Shown piece after piece: positions 34,669 through 42,317 of a DNA stretch of 64,000 nt (positions are counted from its first letter, which is position 1; the number at the start of each line of letters is the position of its first letter). The translations under genes and the position numbers were made by a program. This stretch comes from Chthoniobacteraceae bacterium (GTDB taxonomy: Bacteria > Verrucomicrobiota > Verrucomicrobiia > Chthoniobacterales > Chthoniobacteraceae). The notes under the pieces were generated by a model, which saw only the letters and a list, made by a program, of their open reading frames with translations, was not told the DNA's origin and ran no database searches. The DNA is taken from contig CANIWM010000010.1 of assembly GCA_947471505.1 (NCBI GenBank), forward strand, positions 1 to 64,000, in the 5' to 3' direction.

Positions 34669-36521
34669 AAGTCCTCGTCTCTGCATACGCCTGCGAGCCG
34701 GACCGTGGCTCCGAGCCGGAAGTCGGCTGGCAGACAGCTACACACCTCGCGCAGATTCACGAAGTCACCGTGCTCACGCGGGCGAACAACCGCCCCATCA
34801 TCGAAAACAGGCTCGCGACGCTGGAAGGGAAATATCCCTCTTTCATCTACTACGATCTGCCGCGCTGGCTCATTTGGCTGAAAAAACGCGGCATGAGCGT
34901 GGCGATCTACTATTTCCTGTGGCAGCTCGGCGCACGGCTGCACATGCGCGGCAAGCTGGAGCCGTTCGACGTCATCCACCACTGCACGTTCAACTCGTTC
35001 CGACAGCCGGGCTTTTGGTGGCTCACTAAAAGGGCTGTGGTCATCGGCCCACTTGGCGGTGGGCAGGTGTGCCCGTGGAATTTTTTGCCGTGGTTTCGCA
35101 AGCAGTTGCTCTACGAGGTTTTCCGATCGCTCACCGTATTGTGCGGCTATGTGCTGCCGCAGATCCTCACGAGTATGCTCTCGGCTCGCCGAATACTTGT
35201 GGCCAATTCGGACACGCTCAAGTGCATCCCGTGGTTCTTCCGCGCGAAGTCCGTACAGATGCTCGAAACCGCTGTCACACCCGACCAGATCGTTGAGCGT
35301 ACGGAACAGAACCACTCAGGCCCCCCGCGTTTTCTCTGGATCAGCCGACTCGATAAACTGAAAGGCTGCGAGTTGGCCATTCGGGCATACGCTTTGGCTC
35401 TCGCTGAAAATCCAGACATTCGGCTGACGATAGGCGGAGCTGGGCCGGAAGAGAAGCCGCTCCGCTCTCTCATTGCCCGCCTCGGCATCAAGCACGCGGT
35501 GGATTGGCGCGGGCGCATACCGAAAGAAGAAGTCACATCCGTGATGGCAGCACACGATGCCTTCCTTTTCACCAGCCTACGCGACACCTCGGGCAACGTG
35601 ATGCTCGAAGCGATGGCCGTCGGGATGCCGGTAATCACCTTCGCGCATCATGGAGCCGTCGAGATTTCCACCGAGGAGACGGCGCTGCGCGTGCCCGTCA
35701 CCACTTCCAAAGAAACCATCGCGGGGATGAAGACCGCCATGCTGCGTCTAGCCGCCGATCCGGCTCTCTCGCGGCGACTCGGCGTCGCGGGCCAGCAGAG
35801 GGTAAAAGATATGTTCACATGGAAAGCACAGGCTGCGCGATTGAGCCACGTTTTCCATGCGGCGGTGGAAGAGCAAAAAGTGCTCGATACGCTGCAAAAA
35901 CGCACGTTCGAGGCGCTCTTTTCCATTCGTGGCGTCTTCTTCGCACTGGTCTTTGCGATGGCCATCGCCGTCTTGGAGTTCGGCGTCGTACGCACCCTGC
36001 AATCGCGGACCGAGAGCGTCGTGGCGCACACGCTACCGCGCCTCAGCCGCATAGCCGACGCCAATGCAATGCTCACAGAATCGTTCACCAACACGGTCAT
36101 CGCGGTGAACTCGCCGGATGCCGCCGAACAGGCGCGCTGCATCGCCAAAGTAGAAATCTTGAGCCCAAAGACCACCGAAGCTCTCGAGGCCTACGAGCGA
36201 CTGCGCGAGCCGGGAACCGACGACCCGATTTTCCAAATCCTGCTCGCACACCGGAAAGAATACCTCGCCCGACGAGGTGACGTCTTCAGCCTCCTTCGCG
36301 CTGGAAAAAGCGCGGAAGCAATGGCGATCTACAAGGCCACCGTCATGCCCTCCTACGACGCCTACCAGCGTGCGGGGGATGTGTTGCTCCAAACCAACAT
36401 CCAAGAGGGCAGCGACAAAGGCGCGTCGCTCTTGTGGATTTGCCGAATCACCGAAATCGCGCTCGTTTTAACTGCTGTGATCATCTTCGTCTTTGGATTC
36501 ACCGTCGGTTTCTCACGTTAG
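34665..36521 (+). CDS. GT4 glycosyltransferase fused to a membrane four-helix-bundle sensor domain
   Basis: A 618-residue protein. Residues 1-405 are a GT4 enzyme: MKVLVSAYACEPDRGSEPEVGW, FLWISRLDKLKGCELAIRA and LRDTSGNVMLEAMAVGMPVI. After a short linker comes TM1 (about 422-445), then about 140 residues of helical extracytoplasmic sequence like the 4HB_MCP sensor of chemoreceptors (SRIADANAMLTESF, EYLARRGDVFSLLRAGKSAEA, YDAYQRAGD), and TM2 (about 588-616). The protein ends right after TM2, so no HAMP or signalling output follows. The glycosyltransferase sits where the output would be, on the N-terminal cytoplasmic side. It overlaps the trifunctional gene by four bases. Confidence 0.82.
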   Translation: MKVLVSAYACEPDRGSEPEVGWQTATHLAQIHEVTVLTRANNRPIIENRLATLEGKYPSFIYYDLPRWLIWLKKRGMSVAIYYFLWQLGARLHMRGKLEPFDVIHHCTFNSFRQPGFWWLTKRAVVIGPLGGGQVCPWNFLPWFRKQLLYEVFRSLTVLCGYVLPQILTSMLSARRILVANSDTLKCIPWFFRAKSVQMLETAVTPDQIVERTEQNHSGPPRFLWISRLDKLKGCELAIRAYALALAENPDIRLTIGGAGPEEKPLRSLIARLGIKHAVDWRGRIPKEEVTSVMAAHDAFLFTSLRDTSGNVMLEAMAVGMPVITFAHHGAVEISTEETALRVPVTTSKETIAGMKTAMLRLAADPALSRRLGVAGQQRVKDMFTWKAQAARLSHVFHAAVEEQKVLDTLQKRTFEALFSIRGVFFALVFAMAIAVLEFGVVRTLQSRTESVVAHTLPRLSRIADANAMLTESFTNTVIAVNSPDAAEQARCIAKVEILSPKTTEALEAYERLREPGTDDPIFQILLAHRKEYLARRGDVFSLLRAGKSAEAMAIYKATVMPSYDAYQRAGDVLLQTNIQEGSDKGASLLWICRITEIALVLTAVIIFVFGFTVGFSR

Positions 36522-36523
36522 CC

Positions 36524-37501
36524 ATGCAACGCACCACACTCGCCCGCTCTGGCATCGAAATTTCCCGCGCCGCTTTTGGCTGCGCACGACTCGGCGGCAC
36601 CGTGGAACGCTTCGACAAGCGCGAGGCGATTGCTGTGCTCAATCGCGCCTTCGACGCCGGGATCAACCTCTTCGACACAGCGGACATCTACGCGCAGGGA
36701 AACAGCGAGAAGCTGCTCGGCGAGACGTTTCGCGGGCGGCGCGACCAAGTCGTGCTCGCGACGAAGGGCGGCTACGTTTTCTCCACCGCAGCGTCCTTTC
36801 TCTCGAAGCTCAAGCCGCTAATCCGCAAGCTCATGAAGCTCCGCCCCGGCCTCGCGAAGATGGCGAAAAAGGCGCGCGGCTCACAGATACGGCAGGACTT
36901 TTCACGCGAGCATTTGGCCAAGGCGCTCGACGCCAGTTTGAAGCGGCTCGGCACCGACTACGTGGACCTTTATCAGCTCCACAGCCCGTCTGCCGAAGTG
37001 CTCACGGACGGCGCGGTATTCGCCACGCTAGAGTCGTTTCGAGCGGCGGGAAAGATTCGCGCTTTTGGCGTTTCCATCCTCCAGCAAGAGCACGGGTTCG
37101 ATTGTCTCGGCGCGGATGCTTTGCAGGTCGAAGCACACTTTTTGAAGCCCGCGGCTATCCGGGGAATCGTCCCCGCCGCCGCCGCGAAAGGAGTCGCCAC
37201 GCTCGCTCGGCAGCCTTTCGGTTCCGGCCTGCTCGCGCGCTCGCCGGAGCTATGGGCAGCGGATGATTTCGGCGGCGACGCCACGTTGCTCGCTGGTGCT
37301 CGGGAGCGGATGAAGCGCATCGCCGCACTTGGCGAGCCGACCGAACTCGCGCTGCGCTACCTGCTGCATCACTCCGGTTTTTCCGCCGTGCTTTTCGCCA
37401 CGACGCGCCTCGAAAACCTCGCGAAAAACTTGAAGACGCTTGCCTCGCCCGCCCTCGCCGAGAGCGACGTGAAGCAGCTCGAAAACATCCTTTTTCCATG
37501 A
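36524..37501 (+). CDS. Aldo/keto reductase
   Basis: 325 residues with a TIM-barrel aldo/keto reductase layout: FGCARLGG, GINLFDTADIYAQGNSEKLLGE (catalytic Asp and Tyr), LATKGGY (Lys), YVDLYQLHSPSAEV (His) and a C-terminal LFATTRLENLAKNLK cofactor-binding region. The full catalytic tetrad appears present. It would reduce or oxidise a sugar or carbonyl compound with NADP(H). The start follows the GT4-sensor stop by two bases and its stop overlaps the GMC gene (ATGA), so the three or four genes form one operon. Confidence 0.88.
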   Translation: MQRTTLARSGIEISRAAFGCARLGGTVERFDKREAIAVLNRAFDAGINLFDTADIYAQGNSEKLLGETFRGRRDQVVLATKGGYVFSTAASFLSKLKPLIRKLMKLRPGLAKMAKKARGSQIRQDFSREHLAKALDASLKRLGTDYVDLYQLHSPSAEVLTDGAVFATLESFRAAGKIRAFGVSILQQEHGFDCLGADALQVEAHFLKPAAIRGIVPAAAAKGVATLARQPFGSGLLARSPELWAADDFGGDATLLAGARERMKRIAALGEPTELALRYLLHHSGFSAVLFATTRLENLAKNLKTLASPALAESDVKQLENILFP

Positions 37502-39153
37502 TCGAAGACGCCCGCCACATCCCCGCTGGAACTGAACTCGAATGCGATGTCGTCGTCGTCGGATCGGGTGCTGCTGGTGCAACGCTGGCGTGCGAACTCA
37601 TCGACAGCGGGCTGAGCGTCATCGTGCTTGAAGGCGGCGGATTTGCCTTCGACCCGAAGGCACAGGAACTCTATCGCGGCGAGGTGGACGACAAAGGTCG
37701 GCACGGCGAACTCACGCGCTACCGCCGCCGGATGTTTGGCGGCACGACGACGGTGTGGGGCGGGCGGTGTGCGCCGTTTGACGCGATTGATTTTGAGGCA
37801 CGTCCGTGGGTTCCGCATAGCGGCTGGCCGGTCACACGCTCGGAACTGGACCCGTTTTACCAACGCGCCCACGCCTACGCTCACGCGGGCAACTACACCT
37901 ACGAATCTTCGTCGCTGCCCGACGGAGCGAAGCCGCTCGTCCCCGGCCTCGATTCCGAGGTCGTGCTGCAAGACCGGATGTGGCGTTTCAGCCTGCCGAC
38001 AGACTTCGGGAAAACGAACCGCGCTCGCTTGGAGAAAGCCGCCAACGTGCGTCTGCTGATGCACGCCAACGCGCTCCAAGTGAAGACCGACGCGACCGGC
38101 AAACACGCCGAACGGCTCCGCGTCGCCACGCTGGAAGGGAAGGAGTTTTCCGTGAAGGCACGCTTCATCGCGCTCGCGGCAGGCGGCATCGAAGTCACAC
38201 GGCTGCTGCTGCTTTCCAACGACACAAACCCCGACGGACTCGGCAACGAGCACGGCCTTCTCGGGCGCTTCTACGGCTCGCACGTCTCCGGCGACCTCGG
38301 CGAAGTCGCGCTCACCGACAAAGCTCGCGATGCCATCTGGACTTACGAGCAAGGGCGCGACGGCGTGTATTGCAAACGGCACCTCCGCATCGCCGAAGAA
38401 ACGCAGCGGCGGCTCGGCCTGCTCAACTACCGCTGCACGCTCACGCACCCACCTTTCGGCGACCCGTCGCACCGCAGCGCCGTGCTCTCCGCCGCGTATC
38501 TCGTGAAGCGATTTCTCACGCACCAAATCCCGCCGGAGTTTTCCAAAGACATGGCGAGCCGCGAATACCACCACGTCCGCGAACACATCCGCAACGTCGT
38601 GCTCGGCTCGCCGGGGCTCGTAGGCTTTGGGCTGCACTGGTTTTTCAAACGGACCATCGCCACGCGCAAATACCCGTCCGTCTCGCTGCGCAGTAAAGCA
38701 AACCGCTACACGCTCCACTTCGACGCCGAACAAGCGCCAAACCCCGACAGCCGAATCGTGCTCGGCGACCAACTGGACCAGTTCGGCCTCCGCCGCGTAC
38801 GCGTGCTGTGGAAAACCTCCGAACTCGACAGCCACAGCGTCGGCGAATGTCACCGCGTCCTGACCGAAGAATTCGCCCGCACCGGCGCTGGAAAAGTCGA
38901 ACTCCCGCACACCGAAGCTGCCCGAATCATTCGCGATGAAAGCGGCGTCGGCAGCCACCATATCGGCTCCACGCGCATGGCTGACGACCCGAAACAGGGC
39001 GTCGTGGACCGCAACGCCCGCGTGCATTCCGTGGACAATCTCTTCATCGCCGCGCCGTCCATTTTCTGCACCGCGAGCTTCGCCAATCCCGTGCTCACCA
39101 CTGCGGCCTTCGCTGTCCGCCTCGGCGATCACATCAAGGCGGTAGCGCGTTAG
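37498..39153 (+). CDS. GMC-family FAD oxidoreductase
   Basis: A 551-residue flavoprotein of the glucose-methanol-choline family. The FAD motif VVVGSGAAGATLA is at residues 19-31, with FGGTTTVWGGRCAP for flavin binding and the C-terminal catalytic region VGSHHIGSTRMADDP plus NLFIAAPSIFCTASFANP. No signal peptide is present. In polysaccharide loci such enzymes oxidise sugar hydroxyls (inference). It is coupled to the aldo/keto reductase, which suggests an oxidation-reduction pair acting on one sugar. Confidence 0.85.
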   Translation: MIEDARHIPAGTELECDVVVVGSGAAGATLACELIDSGLSVIVLEGGGFAFDPKAQELYRGEVDDKGRHGELTRYRRRMFGGTTTVWGGRCAPFDAIDFEARPWVPHSGWPVTRSELDPFYQRAHAYAHAGNYTYESSSLPDGAKPLVPGLDSEVVLQDRMWRFSLPTDFGKTNRARLEKAANVRLLMHANALQVKTDATGKHAERLRVATLEGKEFSVKARFIALAAGGIEVTRLLLLSNDTNPDGLGNEHGLLGRFYGSHVSGDLGEVALTDKARDAIWTYEQGRDGVYCKRHLRIAEETQRRLGLLNYRCTLTHPPFGDPSHRSAVLSAAYLVKRFLTHQIPPEFSKDMASREYHHVREHIRNVVLGSPGLVGFGLHWFFKRTIATRKYPSVSLRSKANRYTLHFDAEQAPNPDSRIVLGDQLDQFGLRRVRVLWKTSELDSHSVGECHRVLTEEFARTGAGKVELPHTEAARIIRDESGVGSHHIGSTRMADDPKQGVVDRNARVHSVDNLFIAAPSIFCTASFANPVLTTAAFAVRLGDHIKAVAR

Positions 39154-39168
39154 CCCGTGTAAGTGGAT

Positions 39169-39252
39169 CGTAGCTGCGACGCCTCGCCGCTTGCGCCGCG
39201 AATGCGACGGGGCGTCGCAGGCACCTTCTGCGACGAGGGCGTCGCAGCTACG
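39169..39252. repeat. Palindromic intergenic element (REP-like)
   Basis: A perfect 15-base inverted repeat, CGTAGCTGCGACGCC (39169-39183) with its complement at 39238-39252. It encloses a second hairpin CGTCGCAG/CTGCGACG (39213-39220 and 39228-39235). It fills the gap between the convergent GMC and FkbM genes. There is no T-run, so it looks more like a REP-type element or a factor-dependent bidirectional terminator. Confidence 0.75.
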
Positions 39253-39257
39253 GCGCG

Positions 39258-40046
39258 CTAGCGGCGCGAAGATGGGCCGAATTTTAGGATGAGCTTTTTC
39301 AGCGCATCCTTCAGCCACGTATTCTTCCAGACGAAGACGATGGCGCGGTTTTTGAGCCAGCGTTTCAGCCCCGAGCCGCGCTTCTCAAAGTGCCAGTGGC
39401 GGTGGGTCCGCTGGAAGTCATAGCCGTATTCCGCGAAGAGATTAAACAAGTCGGCAGGCATCTTGTGGATCACCTCATCGCCCCACGGATGCACTTCCAC
39501 GAGAAAGCGAGTCTTGCCCCGTTTCAAAAGCCCGAGCGCACCTTGGATGACGCGATACTCCGCGCCTTCGACATCAATTTTCACCACGCCGGGATCGTCG
39601 TTGGGGAAAAGCTGATCGAGCGTGACGACATCCACTTCCGTCTTCGACCAGTTCAGGCTGTTGCGCTGCTTTTCATCGGGAACGTGATGCTGCCAGAGCG
39701 CACCGCTGAGCGCTTGGTCGGTAACGAAAAAATCCATCCGCCCCGGCTTGTCCGCCGCTGCAGCGTGGATGACTTCGTAGCGGTTGCCGTCCGAGTCGCG
39801 CTGCCATGTTTCGGCGAGTTCTTTGAGCCGTGCGTACCGCAGCGGGTCGGCTTCGATGGCGACGATGCGCCCGCCCTTGATGAGCTTGCCGGCGAAGTGC
39901 GCGTATTGGCCGAGGCTGGCACCTACATCCACGAACACAGTGGAGTCGCGCAGGAGCGTGGGGAGGAGGTCGATTTCGTCGCGCTCGTCCATCTGCGGAC
40001 CGAAATACTGCGCCTCAAGTGTTCTGTAGAGTTCGTTGGTTTCCAT
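39258..40046 (-). CDS. FkbM-family methyltransferase
   Basis: 262 residues with the FkbM domain: VFVDVGASLGQYAHFAGK (SAM motif I), VAIEADPLRYARL, and VVKIDVEGAEYRVIQGA, the family hallmark. FkbM proteins usually O-methylate sugars or polyketides. A basic, partly hydrophobic C-terminal tail (about 225-262) may touch the membrane. It is followed downstream by the REP-like element and belongs to the minus-strand block that closes the polysaccharide region. Confidence 0.88.
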   Translation of the reverse strand: METNELYRTLEAQYFGPQMDERDEIDLLPTLLRDSTVFVDVGASLGQYAHFAGKLIKGGRIVAIEADPLRYARLKELAETWQRDSDGNRYEVIHAAAADKPGRMDFFVTDQALSGALWQHHVPDEKQRNSLNWSKTEVDVVTLDQLFPNDDPGVVKIDVEGAEYRVIQGALGLLKRGKTRFLVEVHPWGDEVIHKMPADLFNLFAEYGYDFQRTHRHWHFEKRGSGLKRWLKNRAIVFVWKNTWLKDALKKLILKFGPSSRR

Positions 40047-40082
40047 GAAAGGCGGGAGAGTTACTCGCGATTGCGCGGGGAA

Positions 40083-40997
40083 TCAATCGGCAGTTGCCTC
40101 GATCCAAGTGCTGAAGATGCGCAGTTCTTCGGGATCGTAGCTGGCAAAGCGCGGAGCGAGCTTCATCGCGGACAAATCCGTGAGATCTCGGAGGCTGTTT
40201 TCCTCATGCCGAATCGCGAGCCCTCCCTCGCGGAAAACCTCGCGATAGTCCGGCATACAAAGTCGCGTCTGGCGATTGATCGCGCTGTCCAGCCAGCCCC
40301 ACGCCTTTTCGCCGTAGGCGTAAAAGTGGAGCGGGCTGAGCGTGCGGTCGAAGTATGCAAACTCGCTACCGGGATGGATGTGATGGCTGTGAACAATTCC
40401 TCGCCGCGCGATGCGCTGAAACTCGCGGAGCATCTCAGCGAGCATTTCTTTCGGGATGTATTGGAAGACGGAGTGCGAGAATACGAAGTCCACGGAGTCG
40501 GCGGGCAGCTCAGTCTTCCGTGCATCGCGGACGAGATACTCGATGCCCAGCCGCCGCAGAGTCTCCGCAGGCTCGCCGTTCGTCGGGCCATCGAGCAGCG
40601 CCAGCTTCTCCGGGAGCAGCGCGGGCAAGAGTTTCGCCAAGCGCCCATCGGCAGCAAACGCCCGAAAATAGCCGAGCATCGTCGCGATCCGCTCCCGGTC
40701 GAGCAGCGGGCTGATGTCGAACGTCCAAACCGTCTTCGCCCCACACAAAACCGCCGCAACCGGGGCGGCAGGAAACCAGCCCGTCCCAATTTCGAGCGCG
40801 TTAAACTCCCCATTTCCCGCGAGCCGGAAGCGCACGTCGAGATGCCTAGCCGCGTGCCGCACCAAACCCGCGAAATAGTCGTCGTTCATTCGGAGCGAGC
40901 GAGTGACGTAGGTTTGAAAAAGTTCGTTCCACTTATGCGTGGCGGGCATCCAGGAAATAGCGCGGTGGATAGCAGACTTGAGCAACCAGTGAGGCAT
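40083..40997 (-). CDS. Class I SAM-dependent methyltransferase
   Basis: 304 residues with motif I ALEIGTGWFPAAPVA at about residue 68, then VWTFDISPLL, and motif IV-like VDFVFSHSVFQYIPKEML. The mid-region GIVHSHHIHPGSEFAYFD may shape the substrate site. It lies between the FkbM and GT4 genes on the same strand, with gaps of 13 and 36 bases. Probably a glycan or small-molecule methyltransferase. The substrate is unknown. Confidence 0.78.
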   Translation of the reverse strand: MPHWLLKSAIHRAISWMPATHKWNELFQTYVTRSLRMNDDYFAGLVRHAARHLDVRFRLAGNGEFNALEIGTGWFPAAPVAAVLCGAKTVWTFDISPLLDRERIATMLGYFRAFAADGRLAKLLPALLPEKLALLDGPTNGEPAETLRRLGIEYLVRDARKTELPADSVDFVFSHSVFQYIPKEMLAEMLREFQRIARRGIVHSHHIHPGSEFAYFDRTLSPLHFYAYGEKAWGWLDSAINRQTRLCMPDYREVFREGGLAIRHEENSLRDLTDLSAMKLAPRFASYDPEELRIFSTWIEATAD

Positions 40998-41010
40998 TGA
41001 TGATCTTCTT

Positions 41011-42213
41011 TTAGGTGTTGAGTGCGTCGGTTCCGTTCAGTGCCTTGCCGAGCATCTCGACATGCCGCTCGATAGTGAAGCGACTGAGGAATGCGTCGCG
41101 CAGCGTTTCCACATCCTGAACGATCGCTGCTTGCAGCGCCTCGGCGACTGCGGCGGGGGATTTTGCGGGGACGTAGCCGGGGTAATCGGGCGGGAGAAGC
41201 TCAGGGATGGCTCGCCAGCGCGTGGTGACTACGGCCATTCCGGCGGCCATTGCTTCTACGACGACGAGGCCGAAACTCTCGGCGTGGTAATATGTGGGGA
41301 AGCAGAGGCAGTCGCAGTCTCGGAGTAGGGCGGTCTTTTTTTCGCCGCCGACAAAGCCTGCGTATTCTACGGCTCCGGCGAGGTCGGGTTGGGTGAGGCG
41401 GGTTTGAAATTCGCGCTCTTCGCCGGGGTGGATGAATGCTCCGGCGACGGTGAGGTGGATGGAAATGGGGGAGCCTTTCTCTCGCAGCGCGGCGTTGGCT
41501 ATAGCGACGCCGTCGAGTGTGTCGAAGATGCCTTTTTCGCGGATGCAGTGGGCGATGTAGAGGACGCGGAAAACTTTTGTTTCAGCGTCGGCGGGCTGGC
41601 CTGCGAGCACTGCGCGTCTCGCGGCGAGGCGAGCGCGTCGTTGCGGCAGGACGCTCGTTTCAAAATCGGGAAATGGGTCGGGGATTCCGTTGGGGACGAT
41701 CTCCACTTTGTCGCTCAGCGTCCACAGTGCGTCGCGCATACTGGGGATGGCGAGGGCGATGCCGAGGGTGGGATTTCCCATGAGCAATCGGGTGATGATT
41801 CGCTCGAACCAGCGCCCCTCTTTCCGCAGCCAATCGCCGACTCCGACGGCGTGCCAGTGGTGGATGAACTTTCGGAAAAAGGGACGGCACAGCAGCATGA
41901 CGATCCAATCGCGGTAGAGCGCGGCGCGTTTGCCCGGCGCGGGGACGTAGTAGAATGAGCGGACGCCAAATCGGATGCGGCACCAGATGGCTTCAAGGCA
42001 GTAGCGCAGGAGCGTGAGCAGCTTGCCGATGCGGAATGTGCCGATGTCTTCCATGTTGTCGGAGACCTGCGCGTTGACGTGGTAGCATTGCACGGGGCCG
42101 CTGTGGCCTCCGTTGTTGCGGCAGTCGCCGCCGAGTCCGTCCAGCATGAGCTTCACCATGTAGCTCTGGCCATGGTGTGGCGGCGGGATGTGTGCGAAGA
42201 CGAGAAGTTTCAT
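41011..42213 (-). CDS. GT4 glycosyltransferase
   Basis: 400 residues of GT-B type. It begins KLLVFAHIPPPHHGQSYMV (acceptor-side glycine-rich loop). The C-terminal half has FRVLYIAHCIREKGIFDTLDG and FPTYYHAESFGLVVVEAMAAGMAVV, the donor-binding EX7E-type motif. I started at the ATG at 42213 because the conserved N-terminus begins there, although the frame is open to 42549. It heads the minus-strand block (GT4, methyltransferase, FkbM). Confidence 0.85.
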   Translation of the reverse strand: MKLLVFAHIPPPHHGQSYMVKLMLDGLGGDCRNNGGHSGPVQCYHVNAQVSDNMEDIGTFRIGKLLTLLRYCLEAIWCRIRFGVRSFYYVPAPGKRAALYRDWIVMLLCRPFFRKFIHHWHAVGVGDWLRKEGRWFERIITRLLMGNPTLGIALAIPSMRDALWTLSDKVEIVPNGIPDPFPDFETSVLPQRRARLAARRAVLAGQPADAETKVFRVLYIAHCIREKGIFDTLDGVAIANAALREKGSPISIHLTVAGAFIHPGEEREFQTRLTQPDLAGAVEYAGFVGGEKKTALLRDCDCLCFPTYYHAESFGLVVVEAMAAGMAVVTTRWRAIPELLPPDYPGYVPAKSPAAVAEALQAAIVQDVETLRDAFLSRFTIERHVEMLGKALNGTDALNT

Positions 42214-42317
42214 CGGCTGGGCAGGAACGTTCCCGATTTGCGGGCTGGCGTCCAATCCACATTTCTCGGGCATCGTCACGGCTAAGCTCGGAGGCGTTCC
42301 GTCGGTTATCCCGCCGA

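Noticed and set aside
37369-39318. A long open frame on the minus strand across the GMC gene
   Set aside because: It mirrors the real plus-strand gene, is rich in Arg/Ala/Val composition noise and has no domain. High-GC DNA keeps such antisense frames open.
39390-41000. A 536-residue plus-strand frame opposite the FkbM and methyltransferase genes
   Set aside because: Antisense shadow. Both minus-strand genes have clear SAM motifs.
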